NCBI RefSeq assembly: GCF_910592395.1
Contig: NC_088320.1
Coordinates: 4,216,001-4,280,000, forward strand
Origin: Lineus longissimus
Lineage: Eukaryota; Nemertea; Pilidiophora; Heteronemertea; Lineidae
Direction: 5' to 3'
Length of the DNA: 64,000 nt
Shown here piece by piece: positions 13,403 through 27,202 of this stretch (the first letter of the stretch is position 1; every line of letters begins with the position of its first letter). A model generated the notes under the pieces. That model did no database searches and was not told where the DNA came from. It saw nothing but the letters and a program-made list of their open reading frames with translations. Made by a program: the position numbers and the translations under genes.

Positions 13403-14414
13403 GTCTTCTAATTCCGGACAGTGTGCTCTATTCTCGGACGGTCACATTCTATGGCGGAAGATGATTCGAAAACTATTAGAGTAAACTGCCATTTTCTGAG
13501 GCTATCGGGTATAATTCAATGGCATGTTTTCTTTGTCAGGGTTCGAATACTTGTCTTGTTACTCAACCCTCCCGCCAATTAGAGGGCTGGGGCTCAAAAA
13601 CATCGACTTGACACTGTAATCAGGCAAGGGCTGCAGGCCATGACTCACGAAGGAAGAAGGTGCCATATTATGCCTGCAGCATTCAAACACTGTAACTGTC
13701 GAGGTTTATCAGAATACAGTCACAAACCTAAGATCTGATGTTCCCCAGCTCAGAACATTCTGCTCTTTCTCTGAACTTTCGAAAAACACGGTTCAAAGTA
13801 TTTTTCAAAGAAAAATATACCTGTACACAGTCATGTAAACAGAAATTTATAAAACGTATGTATACATTTTTGATGTAAAAGATGTGAGGTTATTTATTTA
13901 TGTGGACGTGTATATAATGAGTGTATGTCAGTTGGTTTACTGGTGAATATTTTTGTGTTGTGACCAAGATTAACGAAACAAATGGTGCTTTAGCCCTTCT
14001 GTCAATTCTTTAATATAGTGATGACTTGGAAAATACCACGGTGGACAAATGTCGTCTCGCATTTGTATTTCTCAAGTGACGCCACTTCCGTGGTAAACCC
14101 GATACCATTATCTTTTTTGAATCCATGTGCTTATAAAAGGAACCGGACTGAATGTTTAATTATCAATAGAGCTCTCTGGAAAGCTTACTCGCCCGGATGT
14201 GTTCAGGGTGGTATCCTCAAAGTCAAAAATACGTTCATGCAGACAGGAATTAGAACTTTCTGTTCAATTCTAGTAGAATAGAATAGTTTGTGAGCACTCT
14301 CAATAATGACTAAAACCAGTCGCCACCGTGTGACGATTATTTTACTTTTGTTCTTCAGGCTGCTCTTCGGTAGGCAAGTGTACTGATAATAACGCTACCT
14401 CAATTAGCAATAAA
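13403..14414 (+). other. Hox1: Probable Hox1 3' UTR to candidate poly(A) signal
   Basis: No coding frame follows the Hox1 stop. The first AATAAA on the + strand that I see is at 14409-14414, so the 3' UTR may be about 1 kb. The exact end is an inference. Confidence 0.4.
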
Positions 14415-14675
14415 GCTAGTGATCTTTATAAACTGACGACCTTTGTATCGTGGATCAGTTAGAATTCGATGATCCCACATGTCGACATTGATAACTTTTA
14501 TAAGATATTTGTGCTGATTCAAACCCCCGAGGTTCCCAATTTATTTCAACATTCTGAGATTGTAGTACTTAAATTTGCAGTTAGATTTCAGAGCACGACA
14601 TATTTCCGGTCGTCTATGATCCTCTTCGGCTATCAAACGCCTGGCATTAGTGCTCTAACATGCAACTTCCGTCTT

Positions 14676-14706
14676 TGACCTTGACATTAAAGGTCAAGGT
14701 AAGTCA
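14676..14706. promoter_or_regulatory. Nuclear-receptor-type half-site cluster 3' of Hox1
   Basis: TGACCTTGA (14676-14684) is the reverse complement of TCAAGGTCA, the extended half-site bound by NR5A/ERR-type receptors. AGGTCA follows at 14691-14696 and AAGTCA at 14701-14706, a direct-repeat-like pair spaced by four bases. The cluster lies about 1.3 kb past the Hox1 stop. Hox1 genes of chordates are known retinoid and nuclear-receptor targets with 3' elements. Function here is inferred from motif match only. Confidence 0.35.
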
Positions 14707-17700
14707 CGTGTACCTTGCATGTTTGATTATGGCAGTCCGTTAGATGGTGTTTCAGTCCGAGGATGGCTGTAGAAGGAGGCCTTCAGGGAGTGATGTTTTA
14801 TATTCCAAATATATTAACACTGATCCATAAAACTTGGCATTTGTTGAGATTAGCTTTGCCAGCCTCTATATCACATGTACAAACTGTCTGCCATAACCTT
14901 CCAGTGTCAGCACTCTGTAATGTACGACAAATATGTATAAAACCTGAATCTCTGAGCAATAGAACCACTCGTGTATTATAAAGTAGTTGTGGATGTACAA
15001 GGTATTTGACTTATTGGGCTTCAACATTTTATTTTATGATCTCTTGCAATATGTTCTGTGTGTATGGCGAATTATTGTATTAATTTGTTGTGTCACTGAT
15101 CTCAATTGGACTGGCGCCACAGTTCGGTTTCGAGTAGAGTATGACATCAAGATATGTCGGTTTCAGATTCTCCAGTTTTGTTTCAGTTAGAAGTGAAATA
15201 AAGGAAAATGGATGCATGTAAAATCAAAATCGAGAAGGAGTCGTTGTGACCTCACTGATGGCATTACAAACTATGTATGCAGTCTGGTTGAGTCACAACG
15301 GTTCTCAGTAATGTTAAATAGGGCCATGCTGGAAACGTATAGTTGAAAGACAATATTCACCGTTAAGTTATAAAGGCGTTTGTGTTTAGTTACTCTTTCT
15401 CGAGGGAAAAATGTTGTTCTTACGTCAGAATAGGCCTATTTGTGATAATCGGCCGAGCCTTCTTTCCATTGCCTGATAGATGTAAAAGGGGCCAACCAGA
15501 TAAAATCATTAGAAAGTTTGGAAAAGGTTGGAATCTTAATCACCTTTTAGGTAAACAATGAAACAGTTCAAGTCGAATGCCATTGATGAGCATTCCTATC
15601 TAATTTCTAGTCATTAACAGAAATTGCTACGACAATGAATCAAGAACTGTGTATTTATCGATATTCTTTTTCGTTTGTTTTGTCATATTGGTGATAGTGG
15701 CTCAAAAGAATCAAATTTCTGGGCTATACTTAATCAACATAGAGAGAGAACAATTAAGTTCATATACAAGTGGGAATCTTGATGACAAATTCGTGATGGG
15801 TTACTTAAGGAAAGAGCCGTAACAAGCCGCCATATTTCTGAAAAACACTGTCATACAGTCCTTAAAAAGGCTTTTTTTAGCTTTTGAAAAAAAGAAATGT
15901 TTTTCAGTTTGGGTTAGGCGAGCACCAACCAATTACACAATGTCTCGCCTAACCTCTAGTTATCTCGTCACCCACAATACCGGTTCACAGGCCATATTTT
16001 ACACAGAGTAGATTATCGTTTAAGGTGGTTATTTTGCAGTTGTGTCTCTCGTGTCTGTATTCAACTCATAAGAAGCAGGGTATTGTCTTTTTGAAATAAA
16101 TTAATTCTTCTTCATGAAATTTATCGTGCTGTTTATTATTGGACTGACTGGTCAACACGAGGAACTACAGAAGACACTCACTTCTCATCACTTTACATTT
16201 GAAACTAACTCCCTTTTATCCTCCCATAGCAGGCCCTTTGTTGTTCCTAGGGATACACTTACGCAAAGCCACACTGAAGTTTGATCTCGCAGCTAGGGTG
16301 AATTGATGTAATTTCAATACGGGTATGGGGAATTAACCTCTGGCAAACGGCAGAGTTCTCATTCTCCTCGGAGGTATTGGGTTAAAACCATATTGCAACG
16401 CACATCCTGAATGACGTGACAAACTAATCACTGGGTCCTTAACTTCGCGAAATGTTGTGTCACATCGATAAGGATTTCTTGCCTAGAGCAATTCAAATTA
16501 ACAGGGACATCATTTGATGCTTCAATGAGTATAGCCCTAAGGCTAGACTTTATCGCCAACAACGCTTTTGCAGTTGCGATTAAAATATGTTAGACAATAC
16601 TTTGTGTTCTACCTCAGATATGATGCCAGAATAAGATGCCTCTCCAAATGTATTGCAGTTTTTCCAGCTGGGATATTGATACAGAACCGCGAAGTATTTG
16701 TAGTCTTTTCTACTTCAAACTGGACCGTAGCCAATGCTCTATGACAAACCCTACACTGCTAACTTTGAAGTGGGCCATGCCGTCGCGAAGGGAACAAACA
16801 CAAATATTATTACACCACTTCGCCTCGAGGCAAACTGGAAGTGGGGTATCAATTATTGACAGTTTCTTCAAGGGTCTCTCCAGCGTCTCCAATGGTCATA
16901 TGACACATTTGTAATCCTCTAACGAACACGGATGACGGCTCCAGTGCCACTCAAACGTCTCTTTCGATATTATCCTCGCCTTCATTAAGTATTGATGAAA
17001 TTATCATCGGAATTAATCAAATAACTGACCCAAGGGTGGACGGCTCTAGTACAAGTATCGGTCAGCTAAGTAGTCTAAGACGTTCACCTAAGGAGTGAAG
17101 ATACCTTAATTAAGGACTGATTCAACTAGAGCGGTCCTCCGCTGCGGTCATCGCCTACAAAACTACGCTTGGCTCCAGCGAATATTTGGTAATCAAATTA
17201 CCCGCTAGCGTAGACGCCAATCGCAGCAGTGGGCAATTGTTGATATCAAGTAACTGCTGAACAAAATTAGGTCATCTACGCTTATGGTGCCAAGTTGGTA
17301 TGCGCCGTGCCATGCTTGTCTCATCCATGTCTGGGTGTGTAGGCTTGCGAATTATGGAATTATGGAATGGAGAATGCTGTGACCCTTTTGTATTGTGATA
17401 GGTGTCGGATTTGTTTCTGGTCACTTAAGTTTCAGCCCTAAAAGCCAGCTTAGGAGACACTAAGATACTAACATGCAGTGCCATTGCTTTTAACAGTCAT
17501 TTTGATCTTTTGTCAACACTTGAAGCAAAAACGATTGATCATGTATATACACGTACATGTTCGTGGTTATCGTGGCTTCCAATGCCGGATTCTTCACTCT
17601 AAGAGCATATTACCGCTTGTGATGACCCCGAGTAACATAGAAATGGCACCCGCTGACCGCCACCAGCCCCTTCTACTTTAACAAGTATCTTGGAAAGAAA

Positions 17701-20700
17701 GCTGCAGAATACTCTAGACAAAGCAAGTGACATGAGGCAGACAAGAGGTGTGGATAGGGGCGACAACACATCCAACACGACAGGCTAAAGTCCAAGAACC
17801 CATTCCGGTGGTCAGTGGAGGACATGACAGGAGACGCTTCGTGTTAATTTCGCAGCTGGTCATTTGGCTTTCGCACGTTTTTCTCTCGATTACAACTATA
17901 AGTTCGGACAAAGCGCGACTCTAACTGCCTGATGGCCGTCTTGCATGTCTGCAGTAATTACAGGCGTCACTGCGCATGCTCAAGCGGCAGAGGGTGGCTG
18001 TGACCCGTCCAGAAAAAAGGCGTTGTACTTTCTAAAGGTTTTGTGGTGACTTGAGCAATGGGTTGCAGCCGCATCGTTTGAAGGCTTACACAATATTAAG
18101 CAGCTGAAAACAAAAATTAGCACAGTGCATAATGTAGGGTGACATAGTGCTTCCTCTTCTGCATTCCGTTATTACTGCTAATTTTCTTATCACTGCTATA
18201 GAATTATTGTTTTAGACTATAACACACTCCATACAAGGTTCATCCCCCTTTAGGTGATTCCATAGTCACCAAAAGATGTCGGTCCCAATGTAAATATAGT
18301 CGCCGCTCTTTTTGCATGGGATACTGCAGTTGTCAATCGCACTTGCCGCCAAGCGCCGGTATCAAATAACGTCAAACATGTCCGCCGTGTCCCATCTCAC
18401 AAAGGGACCATGTAACTTTTCATCAGTGATTGGATTGACGGGACAGTCTGGTTCGCGATCGTCGCATTGTCCTGGTTTATTGAATCGCGGCCGTCTGTAG
18501 TCGCCGCCAGGGGTAATTGTCACTGATCCTCTATTCAGTTGGATTTGTCCGGGATGGTGAATGGAGACGGGGATAAACACGGCAAGACGGATGAAAGGCA
18601 GAGGATGAGATGTTATCATTGCCATTGTCCGGTCAATTGGAGGCAGGAGTTCGCTGTTATCATTGGTATTGTCCGGTGTAAATTGGAGGCGAAAGCTAGC
18701 AGTAAAGTGAGCAGGGTAATAGCGGGTCTTGCGTAAGGTAACATGTCACTCCGCACTGAAGATTTGTGGTCAGATTCATGATAAGATAGAAATGCTGTCA
18801 TTTTAAAGTTGTCTGCTGTTACCAAGGTCAAGTAGCGTCATGCTCAAATTTTATTCTACTATGAACTCGAACAATTTCGACTTTCGAAGTTTGTTCGCTC
18901 ATGTTTATGTTAATCAGTTAATGTTTGTGTCAACTAATTAACACAAAATAATGTATTAGTTTGTGTTAGTAATTAACGCAGATATGTGCGAACTTCTCAA
19001 ACTACTTCGAACGTAAAGCACATACCGGTAGCTTGAAAAGAGTGAATCTCTCAACCAGAACTCCGGCGAAATATTTCAAACTTGGGGCAGATAAAAGCTT
19101 GAAATCAACGAACGTCGATGACGGTAAACTCTCTCATCTTAAATTAGCGAAAGACGTGGCGAACTGCACTTGAAATAAGTGAACGCCTCTTTATTGCAAA
19201 CTGTAGTCCGAAGTAAACGAACTTCTCGAATGAATGGCAAACTATACGTTGAGACGAGCGTCCAAAAAATCGATCACTTCATCCGTTCAGACACATCATC
19301 CACCTTTTCTCAATAAAACTAAACACCTGTAACAAAACCCATCATTCTAATGAAATGCATTAGCAAATGATGAAACTGGCCATCAATATTGTCCCAAGCT
19401 AGGGTCCCATTCAATAGTATAATCAACTGAATGGCCCTTTGACTAATGGGCCAATTGTCGATATAGTGGTCAGTGACACTGTCAACCCCGACCTGACCCC
19501 AGGTGTTAAAGACAGGATTACGAAAAACTCCCTTGCGTCTCATTTTCCGTTTATCGAATATTATTAATCATGCAGATTTGATATTCAGGTATTGTTGACG
19601 TGCGTATGGTATTGTTAACAAATCCCCGAAACAAGTTCGGACATTCAAGCCATTTGGCCTCAGGCATTTGATTAATTTCAGTATCAACTCCATTATAGAA
19701 TCTATCAATTTATGTATTTTGCATTAACTTGATGCGGTCAGTGTCATTTTCTGAAGTTCTGAGAGACACTAGTAGTTTCAAAGCCATTTTCGTGGAGATA
19801 AGATTGGCGAGCGGCCACATCAAAGACACCCAAAGCAAACTCCATCACTTGATATCAAACTGCAAAAGCATTATCGAACTCCCAAGGACATTTATCAATT
19901 GAACTTTTGAACAACACGGATCATGCCATATGGCTGTGGTTAGAGGTACAACCGCAGAGGGGCTTTGTTTACTGCTTGGCCATTTGCATACGCCCGTATG
20001 GTCCATCGGGTGGCACCATCATCGTTTACTCTGTCAACACCATTTCCAAGGTAACCGTGCAAGAGCAACCTGTGAGTTTACTCAGTTTCCGCGCGCTTCG
20101 CGTTGTTATGGACAATTAACAGACTGCATTGCCCCAATGATGGCCGAATGTCAATGGTGGACTTCAGATGGACCTCCCTAGGGAACTACACGCGCCGATC
20201 GTAATTCAATACCAGCAAAATATTGAAAAATTTAATAATGTACCGTACCATTTTCATTGAGCGTTGGTCCGGTTTGAAGTTCATTCTGCTTTATGCCACG
20301 TTGTTGTCGAATCTGAGGATATGGTCTCGTTTATATACGACCACCATTGGGACTGACAAATGCTTGTCCCCAATGGGTACAATTGAGTCGAAATGACCAA
20401 TTTGTAAATAAAATCAGTGTCCTTAATATAAGAGGCCGTCCAGCTCACATTGGTGTCCACGAAACAGGAGGTTCCAATGTAGTTAGATATTCAGCTCTTC
20501 TGATAACGCCCAACTAGCAGGTCCACTTGGACCTGCGTTCGCCTCGTCCCAGACCGGATACAACATTTCAAACATCAGCCCGAAAGGCATTCCGATCTAT
20601 TCAACTAAAAAAGCACTTCACGACGTGTTTTCAAACACATCAATAGCTTTATCTCTGGGCAGTGCAACGTGATACTGGCAATTCAGTTGAATTTAAATAG

Positions 20701-23700
20701 ATTTGCTTGGTTCAATTAAATAGAATAAAGATGACTATCCGAAATGATTGTCGTTAATCTGTTGTCAGAGAACGGTATCATTTCTCAAGAGTGTTCGGTC
20801 AATGTTTTGGCAAGTGAAGCATGAGGCAATGAGATATCTCCAAAAAAAAAACTTTGCTCAAAGTCTTGCAGGTAGGCCAAGATAAATTTATGACCAGCGC
20901 CGGGAATTCGGCATGAAGACTTGAGACGGAAAACGTTCACACACCGTTTATACTTTGGTTCAAGCCAGCTTCAGGCTATAGATCTTGAAATTCCCAGTGG
21001 TGTTTGTATATAGTACCCCCCCCCCCTTGAGACGCCTCTGTTGGTTTTTTCTATCCACATCTCTTTTCATATTTCAGCATTGAATGACAAACTAGTTTTT
21101 TAGTAGAGCGATTATTTCATTAGCATCCCAATGTAGAGAACCTCAGACCCGTGCGTTGCAATCGAGAGATAATTATATATCTCTACAAGACAACGGCAGA
21201 CGCGGTCGTGCATCAGCCGGAGATGAGAAAATTTCCAGCTATAATTGACCAACGACTCCGCTAAAACATGGTGTTGGCAAAAAACCATCCTTATTTGCAT
21301 CTCTTTGAAGTCACCGCAGTACTGCGAGTCTGGAATTTGTCTGGAGTCCATCGCATTAATTGGCCAAATGTTGGTCAGTGCAGGTTATTGGACCGATTAC
21401 CGGACCCCGCCCGCAGAAATCCCGTGAGCGGGTTCATCAGAGAAGACACAGCGGCGCTTCGCCGGAGAACTCCATTGACGGTCCAGGTCACCCCCGAGAC
21501 AGCAGACAAGTGGCCACTTGACTTCAACAAACATTTTGTGTATATTCAGCTGAAGCGCGTCTACAAAACCACAAAATGCTCCTAAAATCAAAGGGCCCGA
21601 TATAGAGCACTCAATTGTCAATACGTCAGCGACCGAAGCGGCCGGAACGTACATCTATGACCCGATTCCACTATGATCGGCTTACTGTCACGGATCTGCC
21701 GCCTTCACGGTTCTACCGGTTTCTGTGGGAGGTCATTCCAAAGCCAATAACCTTCAAAGAAATTTACCCAATGTCTGTGGAAACGAGGGAGACTCCCGGC
21801 CACGCACGCCGCCGTTAGCGCCGTACAGTAAGAATTCCTCGACCAGGCCTTGGAACATGCCAATTACCGGTGGGATAACCAGCCAACACATATCAATGGA
21901 AAATGTCCCATAACCTTTTATTCTACAAGATAGGCTAACATATACTTTTGTGAACAAGCCCTGACGAACGAAACGGTACAGATCACCTCACCGGGATCTT
22001 CCGAGACCTTCTTTCAATTGATAGGCCTGATAACGATGCCAAGTTGACTTACGAACGACATGATTTCTTAGGATTTTTGATCATTGACAACGCTTTTCTC
22101 TCCTTTTCTTACGCTGCGTGCCTAACTTAGTCAACCCGCGCAAGAAGTAGACATATCATAGTGCATAAGTTGAAATGCACACAAAGGCTATTTACATTCA
22201 ATCTCTTTGATAAAACTTCAAAGCAAAGCCGCGAGAATTGATCAACGCGATCGATATTTGAATTGGTAGCGCCATCTGGTATTGGTGATGAGAGACGAGA
22301 CTGGATTGGTGGAACTGTGGTCGAGTACTGTACGTAAGTTTCCCGCATGAAACAAACAAGACTTATGTCAAATTATGATGATTGTTGCTAACGATGATAA
22401 ACATCAAAACAACTTCTACACCAATGTCAGCACAATTTGCACTGCCTTTGTATCGCTCACTTTTCACGGGCCTACCACACAGACTGTCGTTTCATTCAGC
22501 CCTCTGACGAGACTGCCATTCAATAACATGTACCATACGGTACATCAAGTATCACAATATGCAAGAAACGAAGAGAAATACGTGTACTTTCAACACGAAC
22601 GTCTCAAAATACGGGAAGCAGCTATGAAGCTCTTCCTTACAGACATGTGAACAGAGTACAGCCAAATTCAAAATTACAGACCGAAAATGGCAAATGTCTC
22701 AAAGACAAAGGCACAGCCTATCAAATCAGCCATCAGCGCCACGGTGTTTTAGTATATGAAACTACTTCCAAAGTGTTTCAACAGAAAAAACACCTATCGT
22801 AGCAAAATTACTGATCTGAAGACCTTTACACTCTCCATAGAAAGCCTATATATGATAGTCTTATCAAATAACCTGATATAATTGGGTGAAATGGCCCGAA
22901 GAACGAGATTTGACCCCGAATAGGAACAGATTCATCAGAACGTCCATGCCTGGTGCGATATCCTAAAACACAAATTCTCTTGCTGCCGCGAACTCTCCGC
23001 CATGAGCCGAAGACAACTATTTAGTTTCTTCGGCCAAAATCATGGTTGAAACATATTTTTGAATGGCTTCTGGGAAGGGGGGGGGCGTATATACCCTAAC
23101 CCCCAACCTTGCACCCCCGCTAGCGACGCCCTCAGTCCACTTGCTCGCAAAATTCTTCACATCTCTTTCAGGGGGGACATAGCTACCCAGCAGCAGTATA
23201 GTTGACTTATAAAGTTGGGCGATCAAGACCGAAATAGGTTTTGATTGTATTAAGAAGTTTGTTCTGACACTCGATCAATTGACCTACATAGAGGGTGACA
23301 CCTTCAACTTACCGGTAGGTGTCAGTCAGCATGGTTACCAGGCCTTTTTTTCTCATTTGAGGATTACGGTCTGTTACACCTGTTGCCATCTGTTGGAGTT
23401 GTGTGCAATCACGAAATCGTTCTTCATCACTTGAAGTCATGCGGCATTCATTTTTACTCCAATTCGCTGGTCTCTGAAGACCGTTTCTAAACATGGAAAA
23501 GGAATACATAGAGGGCATGCATGGGAAGATAAGAATGCCTCTTGCCTTCGGTAAAAAAGGTGAGTGGGAACAGTCCAACATTTGATCAGAAGGAATTTGC
23601 CACTTTTTTAAAAGACAAAGATCAGCTCCGAAGCTAAGACAAGAAGCGTCCATGTACATGTAGCCTAACCACAAACAAGCAATCATGTCCTATATCAAAG

Positions 23701-26700
23701 AAAGAGTGAAAAATGCATTTCTCAATGCCGGAATGCGTGAAATGCGGCCAAAATTTGACTCCGCCCAAGCCAACCTACTTTCAACGTCAAAATGTTTATA
23801 GCACGCCTCTTTTTTTCTGACAAAACTTCAAAAATAGGCAATGAGAACAGGGATTGGAAAAATCTTCTAAAAAATTTATGATTTTTCGTTCCATGATGTT
23901 TACATATAAGTTTCCATGTTGCTAACGAAAGTACAGCAAATTTAGTAAATTTGATTAGAAATAATGATTTTATCTTCTTAAGCTGTATTTGAAAAATGAC
24001 AGAAATTTATGGGAAAATTATTCATGCGAGCAGAAGGCGTGGGCTATTTAGACTACATAATTTATGCCTGCTTATCTCTGACTGGAAAGAGGCGTGGCCT
24101 ACAAAACTGGGTCAAAAGGGTCGTTAAGTGTGGGAAGTCAGCGCGTAAACAATTCTTTGAAAGGACTACATGACCTCCTGCCATGTTGCTGCCATGTTGC
24201 TTTCAATTTTCACGCGGTCTTGATTGATTAACCCTTTTGACTCGTAACAAAGGCCAACCAAGTACTAACCGATATGTCATTGAGAGGTGAAACGAAATCA
24301 TTATTTGTTTCTTTCCCTGTTTTATACTTCAGGGTTGTCGGGCTATTATTTGCAAACGACGGTTTATGAAGCATCGTGAAGGCACTGATCTTAAAAGGAC
24401 GTTCACTTGACTATGGATTAGACTGTGCGGGGACATGGTGTTTCAGGTAATGGGGCCTTAGTGCATGCAGCGCAGTCTGAAAGCACATTTTGCGTGGAAG
24501 CGTTTTTGGTGCAGCTTATAGACACAATTTCTTTGTTTTTTTTGTCCTGGAATGACCTAAAAGTCCAACTAAGTACAATATCATGTATCAAAGTCACTAA
24601 CGTCTCAGGCGTCAGGCTGTCCCTTGCATATCAATGCCATCCGGTGCATTACTGGCGGTGCTTTGAACTTTGTAAACACTACGCATTGGTTTCAACTGAA
24701 CAGGATCTGTGAAATTACAGTTTGTTTTGCGGAGTGTTTACTTCAAGTTCGTGTAAAGAATTGTGGCTGTGTAGTTCCTGGAGTTTCAACTACTCCTACC
24801 GCTAGGTACTAGTATTTGATTGATCTAGTGTCCACAGATCGTTGAATTGCGTAGAGTTCAGTAGGTCTTCTGCTAAGGTCACAGCTACCGGTACGCCTGC
24901 ATTGCAAATACGTCAAGACAGCAAGTCGAAGAGTAGGCCTACGGTATCCCTTTTGCCAGGAAGTGTGATCTCTGAGATGACGGGCAGGTCCCAAAACGTG
25001 GTCACAGTGGAACCACGAGCATATATCAAAACGCTTACCCTTCAAGGGGGATGGCGATGTTAGCTGGCGTTTTGATCTTCGCGTGCCTGTGCTCGAACCA
25101 TCCACTTCCCCATGCAGGGACTTAGGCATGTAAGATCGGGGGTACTTTCCAAAAACGTGGTTACAGCAAGACGTTATACAGAGTCACTCATATCGTTTCT
25201 ATTTGCAAGCAATCCCGGGGTGTGATTTTCGTTCTTTGTCACATCCACCCGTTGATCACTCGGGCACGGACCAAGTCAGACCCGTTGTTACTGCAATGTT
25301 CCTCGACGTTATAATACAAGCAACCTCTGCTGCAAAAAACAAAAAAACAAACATACGTTTACCCATGGCTGAATTTAATCATCGGATCAATACGAAAACT
25401 GTTCCTGAAATGAATATGTGGACCGTGTATGATAGATAATGTCACAACATTCCTATTTCAGTTCATTTTTTTATTTTTCAGTTTGCATGCAAGTCTAAAG
25501 GGAAATATCTGCTAAACATGGTTTTGTTTACGTCGTGTTCGTTCGTCAGGACCGATTGTTTCAGGAAGCACTGCACGACAATATCCTCCCTGGGATTCTA
25601 TTCATCACGCTGAGCTGGCTCTCACTGGCCGTTCCATCGTCCGTGCATGCCCCTTGTACTGTCAATTTCAATCACTCATTTTGTGCACATTACACTTGAC
25701 CTGAGAGCAAAGTCGAGGAAAATACAACCTACAACGTTCCTTCGATGGCAAAGAAGATTCTGGTCATATTACTGATTAGGAGTTTTGCAGCAATTGTTAT
25801 CGTTCCAGCTTTTTTGGCCGCGGATTCGCTTGCGCAGCGGGGGATGAACGATCGCTTCAACAGCGCAACCACAAGGCTGCCATCGATTACAATTGTCAGC
25901 CATATCGCTTGATGGCAAAAAGCCAACTAAAAAATCCTTTGATCTTGCCGCCCGGCTAACACAATTAATCACCCATGATTAGAGTGCAATCACGAAGCGC
26001 TGGAGTGGGATATGGTATTGGAAGGGCCCGGATGTTGGCCAGAGTTTGTGAGTCGAGTCGTGTGGGGGTGGGAAAGGATCCAAATTGGTTTTGTCCAACG
26101 ATTTTACTAACTTTTCACATAAGGCCTGCATTTGTTAAGGGGTTTTCGGCGGGTTGGGGAAGGGAGCATCTCAGTCAAAATTCGAAGGGAGACAATAGGT
26201 AGGGCCTATGCATTTTGTCCGCTTGTTTACATGTGCACGTTATGTTCAGGCCAGTGACTTAATAATGAGAGAGTGTTGGCAGGAGGAAGGGGGGGATGGT
26301 AGGTAGAATCGAGGCTACCTTTAAACAATTGTAAATGCCAAATCACCCCTCCTGATATGTTAGTTTCTTCGTGTATCGGCTTTTATAGGTAGCAGCACCG
26401 TCCGGTCGAGACTTGAGCTACAGCGGACGTTGGTTGCATTGGCCGATGAGGTATTGATGATTTTCTTGCTTCAGCGCTTTCGAACAACACTAGTGGTGCA
26501 CCCTTGCCACAAATCAAGGAACTGGAATCGTACTGTACACGGTCTCTAGCTTTCAGGCCGAAGAAAATCATCAACCAAAACCCCATGAACTTTGTGGGTA
26601 TCAAAGATAAGTCAGTTGCCACTGACATCAGTTGCAATTGACATCGTTACATGACGATAAATGCACTTCACATTTTTTTAGAACAAAGAGCAAAAATAAT

Positions 26701-27145
26701 CTTTTTTAGAGCGTTGTGATTTGTGCATATAATTATGCATCATCAAACTATCAACTTACATACGTTTCTAGTGCCAAGTTGACATATTCTGGTGCTCATT
26801 TTACATTTCATCCCCTCGGGTTCGTGCAGGCTATTAAGGTGCACCTCCAGGCATCGGGTAGATGTAACTAGCATTTATTTGTTCGGTCTTTGACGCAGTG
26901 CGGGTATAGACTTGCAGTTGCGTGGATTCGCAATATCTGGGAGCCCATATGTTTCTTTTTCTAAGGTTATATGTTCCCTCAGCAGCATTCACTTTTCAAA
27001 TCATATCTGCGTTTCTCAAGACACGGCATGTGGAAGATTCCGTCAAATTATTGCTGTTGTTGTGTTCGCTGATACAAGTACACTGACATCGATGCCGTGA
27101 ACGCCCATTCGTTTCGTTGACGAAAGCCTGCTGTAACTTGATCTG
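14707..27145. other. Gene-poor region between Hox1 and the GPCR gene
   Basis: Open frames are short, on both strands, and none shows a recognisable domain or a splice-consistent partner. Visible structure is limited: an inverted-repeat-rich AT segment around 18865-19020 with repeated GAACTTCTC-like words up to about 19240, poly-C or poly-G runs near 21017 and 23077, and scattered AATAAA sequences (for example near 15195). It may hold Hox cis-regulatory DNA, but nothing can be assigned. Confidence 0.5.
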
Positions 27146-27202
27146 ATGGACAAATTGTTTCATTTCGTCTTCACGACGGTGACCCAAAAGGCCACTCCAA
27201 CA

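Noticed and set aside
23309-23686. 125-codon minus-strand open frame
   Set aside because: No domain, signal peptide or gene context.
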